This document shows positions 49,801-56,596 of a stretch of 64,000 bases of DNA, in pieces. Positions within the stretch are counted from its first letter, which is position 1; the number at the start of each line of letters is the position of its first letter. This stretch comes from Flammeovirgaceae bacterium (GTDB taxonomy: Bacteria > Bacteroidota > Bacteroidia > Cytophagales > Cyclobacteriaceae). Both the position numbers and the translations under genes were made by a program. The notes beneath the pieces were generated by a model. The model was not told the origin of the DNA. It saw only the letters and a program-made list of their open reading frames with translations, and searched no databases. Location of the stretch: NCBI GenBank assembly GCA_015180985.1, contig CP054185.1, positions 2,603,225 to 2,667,224 on the forward strand, read 5' to 3'.

Positions 49801-52800
49801 GTTACCTGTACGGTACCCGTGCCGGCCGCTCCCCACGTTACCGTGATGCTGTTCGTGCCCGCCCCGGCCGTGATGCTCCCGCCCGTTACACTCCACGCAT
49901 ACGTGTTGCCCGCTACCAAAGCCGTGCTGTACACCAACCCCGCCTGGTTCGCACACGCTGTGGCAGGGCCCCCTATGACGGGCGTGGGATTCGGATTTAT
50001 CGTGACTGTATAATTCGGAGTAAGTGTGGCGCATGATGTGGCCGTTATCGTTTCTGTTACCCGTACCCAGCCCGGACCCGCTACACCCCAGTCTATCGTT
50101 ACGCTGTTGTTGGTGGCCGGCCCCACTATCGTGCCGCCCGATACTTCCCACAGGTACGTATTGCCCGCATTGTTGGTGGTGCTGTACACCACGCCCGTCT
50201 GACCCGCACATACTGAGTTCACGCCAGCAACCGAGGGCGTGGGCGTGGGATTGATCGTTACGTTATATGGCGCAGTGGTCGTGGCACAACCCGTGGCCGT
50301 TACCGTCTGCGTTACCTGTACGGTACCCGTGCCGGCCGCTCCCCACGTTACCGTGATGCTGTTCGTGCCCGCCCCGGCCGTGATGCTCCCGCCCGTTACA
50401 CTCCACGCATACGTGTTGCCCGCTACCAAAGCCGTGCTGTACACCAACCCCGCCTGGTTCGCACACGCTGTGGCAGGGCCCCCTATGACGGGCGTGGGAT
50501 TCGGATTTATCGTGACTGTATAATTCGGAGTAAGTGTGGCGCATGATGTGGCCGTTATCGTTTCTGTTACCCGTACCCAGCCCGGACCCGCTACACCCCA
50601 GTCTATCGTTACGCTGTTGTTGGTGGCCGGCCCCACTATCGTGCCGCCCGATACTTCCCACAGGTACGTATTGCCCGCATTGTTGGTGGTGCTGTACACC
50701 ACGCCCGTCTGACCCGCACATACTGAGTTCACGCCAGCAACCGAGGGCGTGGGCGTGGGATTGATCGTTACGTTATATGGCGCAGTGGTCGTGGCACAAC
50801 CCGTGGCCGTTACCGTCTGCGTTACCTGTACGGTACCCGTGCCGGCCGCTCCCCACGTTACCGTGATGCTGTTCGTGCCCGCCCCGGCCGTGATGCTCCC
50901 GCCCGTTACACTCCACGCATACGTGTTGCCCGCTACCAAAGCCGTGCTGTACACCAACCCCGCCTGGTTCGCACACGCTGTGGCAGGGCCCCCTATGACG
51001 GGCGTGGGATTCGGATTTATCGTGACTGTATAATTCGGAGTAAGTGTGGCGCATGATGTGGCCGTTATCGTTTCTGTTACCCGTACCCAGCCCGGACCCG
51101 CTACACCCCAGTCTATCGTTACGCTGTTGTTGGTGGCCGGCCCCACTATCGTGCCGCCCGATACTTCCCACAGGTACGTATTGCCCGCATTGTTGGTGGT
51201 GCTGTACACCACGCCCGTCTGACCCGCACATACTGAGTTCACGCCAGCAACCGAGGGCGTGGGCGTGGGATTGATCGTTACGTTATATGGCGCAGTGGTC
51301 GTGGCACAACCCGTGGCCGTTACCGTCTGCGTTACCTGTACGGTACCCGTGCCGGCCGCTCCCCACGTTACCGTGATGCTGTTCGTGCCCGCCCCGGCCG
51401 TGATGCTCCCGCCCGTTACACTCCACGCATACGTGTTGCCCGCTACCAAAGCCGTGCTGTACACCAACCCCGCCTGGTTCGCACACGCTGTGGCAGGGCC
51501 CCCTATGACGGGCGTGGGATTCGGATTTATCGTGACTGTATAATTCGGAGTAAGTGTGGCGCATGATGTGGCCGTTATCGTTTCTGTTACCCGTACCCAG
51601 CCCGGACCCGCTACACCCCAGTCTATCGTTACGCTGTTGTTGGTGGCCGGCCCCACTATCGTGCCGCCCGATACTTCCCACAGGTACGTATTGCCCGCAT
51701 TGTTGGTGGTGCTGTACACCACGCCCGTCTGACCCGCACATACTGAGTTCACGCCAGCAACCGAGGGCGTGGGCGTGGGATTGATCGTTACGTTATATGG
51801 CGCAGTGGTCGTGGCACAACCCGTGGCCGTTACCGTCTGCGTTACCTGTACGGTACCCGTGCCGGCCGCTCCCCACGTTACCGTGATGCTGTTCGTGCCC
51901 GCCCCGGCCGTGATGCTCCCGCCCGTTACACTCCACGCATACGTGTTGCCCGCTACCAAAGCCGTGCTGTACACCAACCCCGCCTGGTTCGCACACGCTG
52001 TGGCAGGGCCCCCTATGACGGGCGTGGGATTCGGATTTATCGTGACTGTATAATTCGGAGTAAGTGTGGCGCATGATGTGGCCGTTATCGTTTCTGTTAC
52101 CCGTACCCAGCCCGGACCCGCTACACCCCAGTCTATCGTTACGCTGTTGTTGGTGGCCGGCCCCACTATCGTGCCGCCCGATACTTCCCACAGGTACGTA
52201 TTGCCCGCATTGTTGGTGGTGCTGTACACCACGCCCGTCTGACCCGCACATACTGAGTTCACGCCAGCAACCGAGGGCGTGGGCGTGGGATTGATCGTTA
52301 CGTTATATGGCGCAGTGGTCGTGGCACAACCCGTGGCCGTTACCGTCTGCGTTACCTGTACGGTACCCGTGCCGGCCGCTCCCCACGTTACCGTGATGCT
52401 GTTCGTGCCCGCCCCGGCCGTGATGCTCCCGCCCGTTACACTCCACGCATACGTGTTGCCCGCTACCAAAGCCGTGCTGTACACCAACCCCGCCTGGTTC
52501 GCACACGCTGTGGCAGGGCCCCCTATGACGGGCGTGGGATTCGGATTTATCGTGACTGCATAATTCGGAGTAAGCGTAGAACATGAGGTGGCCGTGATCG
52601 TCTCTGTTACCCGTACCCAGCCTGAACCCGCTACACCCCAGTCTATCGTTACGCTGCTGTTGGTGGCCGGCCCTACTATCGTGCCGCCCGATACTTCCCA
52701 CAGGTACGTATTGCCCGCATTGTTGGTGGTGCTGTACACCACGCCCGTCTGTCCCGCACATACTGAGTTCACTCCGCTGATGCTTGGTGTTGGATTAGGC

Positions 52801-55800
52801 TCAACAGTTATCGTTGTATTGGCATTGGCTGTAATACCATTGCCATCAGTTACGGTTACCGTATATAAAGTAGTTACAGCAGGAGATGCTACCGGATTTG
52901 CAATGGTAGTGGCGCTGAGCCCGGCCGCAGGTGCCCAATCATAAAGGAAAGGTGCATCCCCGGTTGGCGTAGCCAGCAAATTGACGCTACCTCCGGCACA
53001 AACAGTAACTCCACCGCCCGTAATTATAACTGACGGGTCAGTTCCTGTGATACCTGTAAATGATGAAACCTGCCCCGCAGCAATACTACCGGAAGCCGTA
53101 AGGGTGTTGGCGGCCAGGTTGCCGAACCGAACCCATGGGTTGGTAACCGGGTTAAAGCTTCCTGTTAGTCTGGCGGCCTTAATACTTGTTTCTGTTCCAT
53201 TAATATCAACTGACGGGTAGGTAGCCGTAACGGTGGCAACAGCACCACTTATGGTTGTAGTAATGTTCCAGTAACGGGTTAAGAAGTGCGTGGTACTGGC
53301 GTTGCTCGGATGTTTGATGTCCTGAACTGAAACGCCCACCTCAGCAGGGAAACCAGAGCCTGCGGTTACATTAACTGTTACAGGCGAGTAGTCAAGGGCT
53401 CCGGTGTTATCACCTATTGGAAATGCAAAGGAACCCGTTGTTGAAAATATTTTCTTGACTTCACTGCCACCGGTGGCAATGATCATTCTGGATGACGATG
53501 GGCCAACTATAGAAATTGAAGCAGACGGCCCCAGGGTGAGATTAAAGCCCGCCAGGTTAAGATTGCCATTGCTAATAGTGAGCACACCGTTCACGGTAAC
53601 ATCACCGGCAAGTTGTGCTTCGCCCGATGACTGATTAATTGTCAGATTTTCATAAGTACCTGCCGCAACCAACTGGCCGGAGCCATAGTACTCAATAGTA
53701 CCCGTACTAATGGCCAATCCATTTGAAACACCCGAGAATCGAATTGTGCCAACGGTATTATTAATTGTTCCACCTACCGATAGCGTAAAACCAGCAACAT
53801 CAAATACAGAAGCATTGACAAGGTTATTGGTTACATTAACCGTACCAACAGCATTTTTCTGTCCCGCACCTGAAAACGATAAGTTGAAATAAGTTACACC
53901 TGCCACCGTTTGCGGGCTTGCCCCATTATAAAGCACCGTACCATTATTATTATTAAAGGTTCCACTATTCGTAAGACTTCCGCCAATGGTTAGTGTTCCT
54001 GAGGTTGATGTAAACGTACCGGCATTTATTGCCAAACTGTTTAGGGTAACCGGGTTACTTCCAAGAGCCAACGTACCGCCACCCGCTTTAGTAAGATTAA
54101 AAGCGGGTGCATTCATAATTCCGCCAACGGCTAATGTATTTGCACTAACCGTAACCAGACGGTTTGCACTTAATGTAACGGTTCCTGTTCCCAGGTTGAG
54201 GTTTTGCGTGCCGGTAAAGGTAAAGTCGGCATTCCAGCTTTGCGGGTAGTTAAGTGTGGTAATGCCCGAACCCGATGTATTATTAATTGTACCTCCGTTA
54301 ATGGTAAAGGTACCAGCTGCGGTTCCCAGCGCACTGGCGTTGTTAATATTCAGCGTACCCGCATTGAGTGTAGTTCCTCCGCTGAAAGCGTTAGCCCCGG
54401 TAAGGGTTAAGGTACCCGCACCGCCTTTCGTTAAAGCAAAAGCTCCGGAAATAATTCCTCCGACAGTAAGATTTCCGGCATTGGTGGTTACCTGCCGGTT
54501 TGCGGTAAGGGTAACCGCACCCGTTCCAAGATTCAGGTTTTGAGTTCCGGCAAACGTAAAATCGCCTGCCCAGCTTTGCGGGTAGTTGCCTGTTGTAATG
54601 GCACCACTCGTAGTGTTATCGATCGTTCCTCCATTAATAATAAATGTTGATGCCGTTGAACCCAAGGCCGTTGAACTATTGATGTTCAACGTTCCGGCCG
54701 AAAGGGTTGTGCCTGAATGGGTATTGGCACCAGCTAACGTAAGCGTACCGGCTCCTGCCTTCGTTAGCCTGAAGCCACCGGAAATAACTCCACCCACGGT
54801 AAGCATGCCCCCGGAGGTTGTAACCTGCCTGTTTGCGGAAAGTGTTACTGCGCCTGTGCCGACATTCAGATTCTGTGTTCCGGTATAAATAAAGTCACCA
54901 TTCCAATTTTGAGCATTGTTGGTGGTCAGGGTAATCGCTCCGGAACTTGTATTATCAATAGTGGTACCCGCATTAATTACAAATGAACCTGTTCCAATAG
55001 CTGAGGCAGAATTAATATTTAGCGTGCCGCCTGTAAGACTGGTGCCACCAGAATAAGTATTTGTACCACTTAGTGTCAGCGAACCTGAATTCGATTTTGT
55101 TAATGCCAGCGCCTGTGCTCCGCCATTTTGAATGGTGCCTGCAAAAACACTGGAGCCTGTTGAGTTAACGGTTAGAGTAGCTGCTGCACCGCCCCCGTTT
55201 TCTATAACAGGTGTACCCACAACAACATCGGTATTCAAGGATGATACCGAAATGCTGTTACCGTTGAGTTGCAGAATACCGGTGCTTGCAGGGGAAAATG
55301 TTACTGCTCCGGAGTTGAGCGCATTAGTATTCCCCAAACGCAAAGTACCACTCTCAATAAAGGTACCGCCCGTAAAGGTGTTAGCAGCTGAAAGGAAAAG
55401 AATACCTGAGCCCCCTTTCCTTACTCCGCCTGTTCCGCTGATGACGGATGAGATTGATAAATCCGGATTGGCCGGACCATCCGCCACTTTAAACTCGCGA
55501 ATTGAACCTCCAAGAGCAACAGGTGCACTGATTAATGCAGTTGTTGCACTGGCATTTGTTATTACATCACCGGCTAAGGTAATTGTGCCGGTACCTGTAA
55601 TTGTAGTTCCCGTCATTTCTACGGAAGAAACGGTTGTTACATTATTGGCACCAAGCGCGAAGACACCATTACTCACAAATAATCCATTACTAATTGCAAT
55701 AGATGAGGCAAGGGTTACCGTATTATTGCCTCCCCCACCGGAGTTAGTAATGGTCAGGTTAGCAACCGTTGCGGGTAAGCCATCGCCAACTGCCTGGTTG

Positions 55801-56501
55801 GCATTACCGATATAAACATAATTTGCACCAGTACTATACACCCGGTTGGGTACCGACCCCGTCATCTGCACACTGCCCGTCATCGTTGTTAGGGTAATAC
55901 CCTGAGGAGAACCTATTCTAAGCGTTGAGCCGGCACTTGTTAGAAAATTGCTTTCACCTACTCCGCTTAATGTAGCACCCGGAGAAATGGTCAGGTCGCC
56001 ATTGTTGGTAAAAAATCTGTCAGCGCCACCCGTAAAGGCATCCAGAACAACGTTGCCGTTCATAACACCTGTTGCGGTTGAGGCAAGTGTAAATTCCATA
56101 CGTGCACCCGGTGCGCCTATGGTAAACGTTTTTCCTGAAGCTACTGAAAATGAACCGGTAACCGTTATAAGATTGCCACTAACTGAGGCGGAGAATACAC
56201 AGTTACCCGACCCTGAAACCGTAAGGCTGTTTAGAGAAATAGTTGGAATTCCTGTTATCGTGCCACCGGTATGAGAAGCCGGAATCACCACATTAGCACC
56301 AGCACCAGGTACAACGGCCGGGCTCCAGTTGGCGGCTGTATTCCAATCACCGCCTCCAGCCGGCACCCAGGTTTGGGCGTTTACACCAAAACTTAGGGTA
56401 AAAACAAGGATAATAAAGACTGCCGAAAGCAATCCGATTTTAGGGCGTTTGCCGGATTTAACCGTTAAAAGAGAATGAAACGGTCGTAAAAATCGGAGCA
56501 T
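37788..56501 (-). CDS. giant T9SS-secreted surface protein (6237 aa), PKD-like repeat adhesin
   Basis: Unbroken 18.7-kb frame. N-terminus: a signal-like segment (LLSAVFIILVFTLSFGVNA, about 24-42), then a beta-helix region with autotransporter-associated repeats (up to ~950). Then come a bridging domain, the 29-domain PKD-like array (~1234-3702), seven diverged PKD-like domains (to ~4292), about eleven domains of a second type (DAGSNEEICQG; to ~5290) and true PKD domains (WEFNDGTG, EWRFGDGF; ~5485-5690). A jelly-roll-like region (FEDFELGQGSW) and a segment starting VLVEYFTNSG follow. The last ~95 residues (IVIYPNPASKQF, GMYIVIINKHGK) form a type A T9SS sorting domain. Most array domains carry one Cys pair. 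Size recalls gliding adhesin SprB of Flavobacterium, but the sorting domain differs. Adhesion is inference. Confidence 0.9.
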   Translation of the reverse strand: MLRFLRPFHSLLTVKSGKRPKIGLLSAVFIILVFTLSFGVNAQTWVPAGGGDWNTAANWSPAVVPGAGANVVIPASHTGGTITGIPTISLNSLTVSGSGNCVFSASVSGNLITVTGSFSVASGKTFTIGAPGARMEFTLASTATGVMNGNVVLDAFTGGADRFFTNNGDLTISPGATLSGVGESNFLTSAGSTLRIGSPQGITLTTMTGSVQMTGSVPNRVYSTGANYVYIGNANQAVGDGLPATVANLTITNSGGGGNNTVTLASSIAISNGLFVSNGVFALGANNVTTVSSVEMTGTTITGTGTITLAGDVITNASATTALISAPVALGGSIREFKVADGPANPDLSISSVISGTGGVRKGGSGILFLSAANTFTGGTFIESGTLRLGNTNALNSGAVTFSPASTGILQLNGNSISVSSLNTDVVVGTPVIENGGGAAATLTVNSTGSSVFAGTIQNGGAQALALTKSNSGSLTLSGTNTYSGGTSLTGGTLNINSASAIGTGSFVINAGTTIDNTSSGAITLTTNNAQNWNGDFIYTGTQNLNVGTGAVTLSANRQVTTSGGMLTVGGVISGGFRLTKAGAGTLTLAGANTHSGTTLSAGTLNINSSTALGSTASTFIINGGTIDNTTSGAITTGNYPQSWAGDFTFAGTQNLNLGTGAVTLTANRQVTTNAGNLTVGGIISGAFALTKGGAGTLTLTGANAFSGGTTLNAGTLNINNASALGTAAGTFTINGGTINNTSGSGITTLNYPQSWNADFTFTGTQNLNLGTGTVTLSANRLVTVSANTLAVGGIMNAPAFNLTKAGGGTLALGSNPVTLNSLAINAGTFTSTSGTLTIGGSLTNSGTFNNNNGTVLYNGASPQTVAGVTYFNLSFSGAGQKNAVGTVNVTNNLVNASVFDVAGFTLSVGGTINNTVGTIRFSGVSNGLAISTGTIEYYGSGQLVAAGTYENLTINQSSGEAQLAGDVTVNGVLTISNGNLNLAGFNLTLGPSASISIVGPSSSRMIIATGGSEVKKIFSTTGSFAFPIGDNTGALDYSPVTVNVTAGSGFPAEVGVSVQDIKHPSNASTTHFLTRYWNITTTISGAVATVTATYPSVDINGTETSIKAARLTGSFNPVTNPWVRFGNLAANTLTASGSIAAGQVSSFTGITGTDPSVIITGGGVTVCAGGSVNLLATPTGDAPFLYDWAPAAGLSATTIANPVASPAVTTLYTVTVTDGNGITANANTTITVEPNPTPSISGVNSVCAGQTGVVYSTTNNAGNTYLWEVSGGTIVGPATNSSVTIDWGVAGSGWVRVTETITATSCSTLTPNYAVTINPNPTPVIGGPATACANQAGLVYSTALVAGNTYAWSVTGGSITAGAGTNSITVTWGAAGTGTVQVTQTVTATGCATTTAPYNVTINPTPTPSVAGVNSVCAGQTGVVYSTTNNAGNTYLWEVSGGTIVGPATNNSVTIDWGVAGPGWVRVTETITATSCATLTPNYTVTINPNPTPVIGGPATACANQAGLVYSTALVAGNTYAWSVTGGSITAGAGTNSITVTWGAAGTGTVQVTQTVTATGCATTTAPYNVTINPTPTPSVAGVNSVCAGQTGVVYSTTNNAGNTYLWEVSGGTIVGPATNNSVTIDWGVAGPGWVRVTETITATSCATLTPNYTVTINPNPTPVIGGPATACANQAGLVYSTALVAGNTYAWSVTGGSITAGAGTNSITVTWGAAGTGTVQVTQTVTATGCATTTAPYNVTINPTPTPSVAGVNSVCAGQTGVVYSTTNNAGNTYLWEVSGGTIVGPATNNSVTIDWGVAGPGWVRVTETITATSCATLTPNYTVTINPNPTPVIGGPATACANQAGLVYSTALVAGNTYAWSVTGGSITAGAGTNSITVTWGAAGTGTVQVTQTVTATGCATTTAPYNVTINPTPTPSVAGVNSVCAGQTGVVYSTTNNAGNTYLWEVSGGTIVGPATNNSVTIDWGVAGPGWVRVTETITATSCATLTPNYTVTINPNPTPVIGGPATACANQAGLVYSTALVAGNTYAWSVTGGSITAGAGTNSITVTWGAAGTGTVQVTQTVTATGCATTTAPYNVTINPTPTPSVAGVNSVCAGQTGVVYSTTNNAGNTYLWEVSGGTIVGPATNNSVTIDWGVAGPGWVRVTETITATSCATLTPNYTVTINPNPTPVIGGPATACANQAGLVYSTALVAGNTYAWSVTGGSITAGAGTNSITVTWGAAGTGTVQVTQTVTATGCATTTAPYNVTINPTPTPSVAGVNSVCAGQTGVVYSTTNNAGNTYLWEVSGGTIVGPATNNSVTIDWGVAGPGWVRVTETITATSCATLTPNYTVTINPNPTPVIGGPATACANQAGLVYSTALVAGNTYAWSVTGGSITAGAGTNSITVTWGAAGTGTVQVTQTVTATGCATTTAPYNVTINPTPTPSVAGVNSVCAGQTGVVYSTTNNAGNTYLWEVSGGTIVGPATNNSVTIDWGVAGPGWVRVTETITATSCATLTPNYTVTINPNPTPVIGGPATACANQAGLVYSTALVAGNTYAWSVTGGSITAGAGTNSITVTWGAAGTGTVQVTQTVTATGCATTTAPYNVTINPTPTPSVAGVNSVCAGQTGVVYSTTNNAGNTYLWEVSGGTIVGPATNNSVTIDWGVAGPGWVRVTETITATSCATLTPNYTVTINPNPTPVIGGPATACANQAGLVYSTALVAGNTYAWSVTGGSITAGAGTNSITVTWGAAGTGTVQVTQTVTATGCATTTAPYNVTINPTPTPSVAGVNSVCAGQTGVVYSTTNNAGNTYLWEVSGGTIVGPATNNSVTIDWGVAGPGWVRVTETITATSCATLTPNYTVTINPNPTPVIGGPATACANQAGLVYSTALVAGNTYAWSVTGGSITAGAGTNSITVTWGAAGTGTVQVTQTVTATGCATTTAPYNVTINPTPTPSVAGVNSVCAGQTGVVYSTTNNAGNTYLWEVSGGTIVGPATNNSVTIDWGVAGPGWVRVTETITATSCATLTPNYTVTINPNPTPVIGGPATACANQAGLVYSTALVAGNTYAWSVTGGSITAGAGTNSITVTWGAAGTGTVQVTQTVTATGCATTTAPYNVTINPTPTPSVAGVNSVCAGQTGVVYSTTNNAGNTYLWEVSGGTIVGPATNNSVTIDWGVAGPGWVRVTETITATSCATLTPNYTVTINPNPTPVIGGPATACANQAGLVYSTALVAGNTYAWSVTGGSITAGAGTNSITVTWGAAGTGTVQVTQTVTATGCATTTAPYNVTINPTPTPSVAGVNSVCAGQTGVVYSTTNNAGNTYLWEVSGGTIVGPATNNSVTIDWGVAGPGWVRVTETITATSCATLTPNYTVTINPNPTPVIGGPATACANQAGLVYSTALVAGNTYAWSVTGGSITAGAGTNSITVTWGAAGTGTVQVTQTVTATGCATTTAPYNVTINPTPTPSVAGVNSVCAGQTGVVYSTTNNAGNTYLWEVSGGTIVGPATNNSVTIDWGVAGPGWVRVTETITATSCATLTPNYTVTINPNPTPVIGGPATACANQAGLVYSTALVAGNTYAWSVTGGSITAGAGTNSITVTWGAAGTGTVQVTQTVTATGCATTTAPYNVTINPTPTPSVAGVNSVCAGQTGVVYSTTNNAGSTYLWEVSGGTIVGPATNNSVTIDWGVAGPGWVRVTETITATSCSTLTPNYAVTINPNPTPVVSGTTTVCANQAGLSYSSPNVPGNIYIWSVLGGTITAGGGTNSITVTWGSAGSGSVTLIEFIPSTGCVTTSAPLAVTINANPTPAISGDNTVCANELGVIYSTPFVAGNTYSWTVTGGVINGSSTGNSIVVDWGGTPGTGTVQLVETVVLTGCSITTPVYNVTINPAPAPVISGSAIVCANQSGEVYSTPNTPGNVYNWTVSGGTIVSGIGTNSIVVDWGGAGAGTITLTEFTPTGCAVSATPMSVTINPTPTPVISGNNTVCANDQDKVYSTPLVAGRSYAWVVTGGTIDGPSTGNSIVVDWGGAGTGTIQLTETIIATGCFTTTPVFSVNINPIPTPIISGAGSVCANETGVVYSTPNVPGNSYTWTVVGGSIISGAGTNSITVNWGGAGTGSVTVTEFIPASSCSVTTPSFTVIINPIPSPVVSGDNTVCEGATAVTYSTPFVAGNTYNWVVTGGTIVGSATNNSVTVDWGAAGSGTLQVTETVGSCSVVTPVYPVTIYPNPSPVISGTNSVCSNQAGVVYSTPNVIGNTYNWEVVGGSITSGTGTNSITVTWAGAGTGSVKVTETIVVTGCAVETSPLLVTISPSPVVDAGSNEEICQGTVFNFSSQSVPASAVDFGSLTWTTTGAGILTNASTLTPTYSPAPAESGVITFTLTATGTGACPDAVDVMQLTITPLPVVSAGSSEEICQGTLFAFNTQSTPASATNYASLNWTHTGTGTLFNATTLTPTYLPNPAEVGPVTFTLEATSPGSCSAVNSAMTLTITPAVAVNAGSNEETCAGVAFNFVSQATPAAASNYSSLLWSSSGTGTLTNATTLTPTYTPGIGEVGNVTFTLTAFGNGSCPDKTSQMTLSITPAPAVSAGSNEEICEGLSFNFSSQATPATAGNFSSISWSTTGSGTIFNGSTLTPLYVPSLGETGTLTFTLTANGNGSCLPVNSTMNLTITPKPVVNAGSDAEVCQTSSIDFSLRTTPASASAFSSLLWTTTGSGTIFNATTLSPTYVPGVGESGTLVFTLTATGNGSCASVLDQMNLVVTPPPVVSAGSNEQICQGSLFDFSTQGTPANASNTASLLWTTTGTGTLFSANTLTPVYQPASGETGTITFTLTGTGLGTCAAVNSAMQLTITPAAVVNAGSDAETCEGIAFDFSTQFIAAFALNYSSLQWTTTGTGTLSGATTLTPVYTAGVGETGLVTFTLTAFGNGVCPDVTDQMVLSITPGILVDAGSNEEICQGSTFSFSSQSVPASALNVASVFWSHTGSGSLFNANTLTPTYFSSPTETGVVTFTLTGFSSGSCSSINDVMQLTITPAPVAIAGNNDAVCEGTPTFDFAARTTPASFANGTVFWTHTGAGSLSSNTIINPVYTVHPSDVNTTITFTLTVTSPSAVCSPVQSQFTLNVNRAAIASVPLPATVCEPQRINLSGTIGGSASSGAWSLITGGGTLSVSSITGLNVTAVYDTVQADVGTSLVFRLTAFDPDGAGPCTNVFADYTVTVEEAPKVFAGADFAICEYEDINLNGSFGGSTTSVTWSGGVPAQFGNINNPVTSYTLNAAERAATNLMMTFTLTTNDPPGVCGPVNDQVVVAVRDTLNSVLFTGVLKSVYAENEPPEDLTFAAVPIGGVFSGPGISGLTFFPSIANITPQPPNVITYTYQDPATGCFSAPKKTVVVNPITVVNFRVQNENPDPLNLGVAFICNNQGELILIEEPLIPDITALTPPESAVFSSTNPIISSRITFDVSGTKKFRLNTDGLPPGVYPITYTFTNSLGASNPVTRPIRVTASPKAVIDAGNSCEDIDAVMLESSFMTTPNTYGATLASWFWEFNDGTGTTNTLQEPVYRFPGDGFYPVRLRVTTSEGCFHDTIKSIRIGPVPKVNFSWSEFCQGDDTQFTDNSDAGISTIIQYEWRFGDGFNVINNYPAQAITDAVPPAQSNAGRTSGTFKNPRHRYDAFGQKNVRLFVLTNDGCLKDTTITVTILDYSAPTPVTSYFEDFELGQGSWFSSKANQTGAASDTSWVFGLPAGNVITSASSGTNAWWTGTNPNFAVNQDKSRYYNNERSAIIGPCLDLRSIKRPMISLDYWADSEARFDGAVLQYSTDGGINWHIIGDDSGPGINWYNGRALTGNPGIQPLGQFGWTDRQGGWKNARHNLDQIPMADRDQVIFRIAFGSNSDNGTPPPVNGVPDLPFDGFAFDNVFIGEKQRNVLVEYFTNSGISLVTNDYLNNLYNNQFTFKDSSDFFKIQYHIGNPDVNDPIYQQNKIDPDARKLYYLIQSPPVGIMDGIVGDYFGTNFNGDQTKITAVEVDRRALEDSVFMISIQQLPTTNDSIKADVTFRYVNTTQPLNTPVRLYIGLVETNLAGNINVLRKMLLGNEGKLVSNTWVYNTTQVESIRSIIDIPIGVNNPNLYLVAWVQDNATKRIHQARIVQSPPKTGSTVVGVEDDPALAAVKDIVIYPNPASKQFNFAIESSFSNKVSTRGYTYSLIDQRGVVVGQGQLNEDLSIPQEVDIGKLANGMYIVIINKHGKAVTQRKLAVMNRH
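41010..43620 (-). repeat. diverged ~255-bp coding repeats, DAGSNEEICQG type
   Basis: At least nine related domains of about 85 aa begin with forms of AGSNEEICQG and end in forms of MQLTITP, plus two more distant ones. They alternate subtly (PDxxDxM against VNSxM endings), so the ancestral unit seems to be two domains long, as in the neighbouring array. Nucleotide identity is only partial. Confidence 0.75.
43625..45390 (-). repeat. seven diverged PKD-like coding repeats
   Basis: Seven ~84-aa domains start with forms of ISGxxTVCANxxG and alternate between EFIP-type and ETxxxTGC-type endings. They therefore preserve the two-domain period of the adjacent array while differing in sequence. They join the array on its C-terminal side. 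Confidence 0.8.
45391..52800 (-). repeat. 510-bp tandem array, 14 A + 15 B PKD-like domains
   Basis: The unit (170 codons, two PKD-like domains) begins on the plus strand at 45661 and repeats every 510 bp to 52291, 14 times, with an extra half unit before 45661. By eye the inner units are identical base for base. B domains at both ends carry the same variant (CSTLTPNYAVTINPN) while the 13 inner ones read CATLTPNYTVTINPN. The unit is visibly richer in G+C than flanking coding DNA. Confidence 0.95.
54050..55110 (-). repeat. autotransporter-associated beta-strand repeats, ~4 copies
   Basis: About four units of roughly 105 aa share SGGTxLxxGTLNINxxxALG, AITxxNYPQSWxxDFTFxGTQNL-type and LTKxGAGTLTLxGAN segments. 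They form the N-terminal beta-helix of the giant protein (residues ~467-817). They are clearly homologous but not identical, in contrast to the central array. Confidence 0.8.
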
Positions 56502-56596
56502 AGAGAATCGTTAGCCAACTATAGTTTCTGAATCGCATCTGACGCCTAAAAGTAACCTTTTAAGGCTGAAAAACTAAATTTTTCCCAATTCGAAGT

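Noticed and set aside
45649-52761. Regularly spaced open frames of 76, 94 and 152 aa on both strands at 510-bp steps
   Set aside because: They are out-of-frame shadows created by the identical tandem units of the giant gene, with low-complexity, non-protein-like sequence.
45391-52800. CRISPR-like regular repeat
   Set aside because: There are no spacers; the whole unit repeats and is coding in one continuous frame.
37788-56501. Direct SprB orthologue
   Set aside because: Size is similar, but it ends in a type A sorting domain, no SprF/PorP-like partner is seen and the repeat types are not diagnostic.
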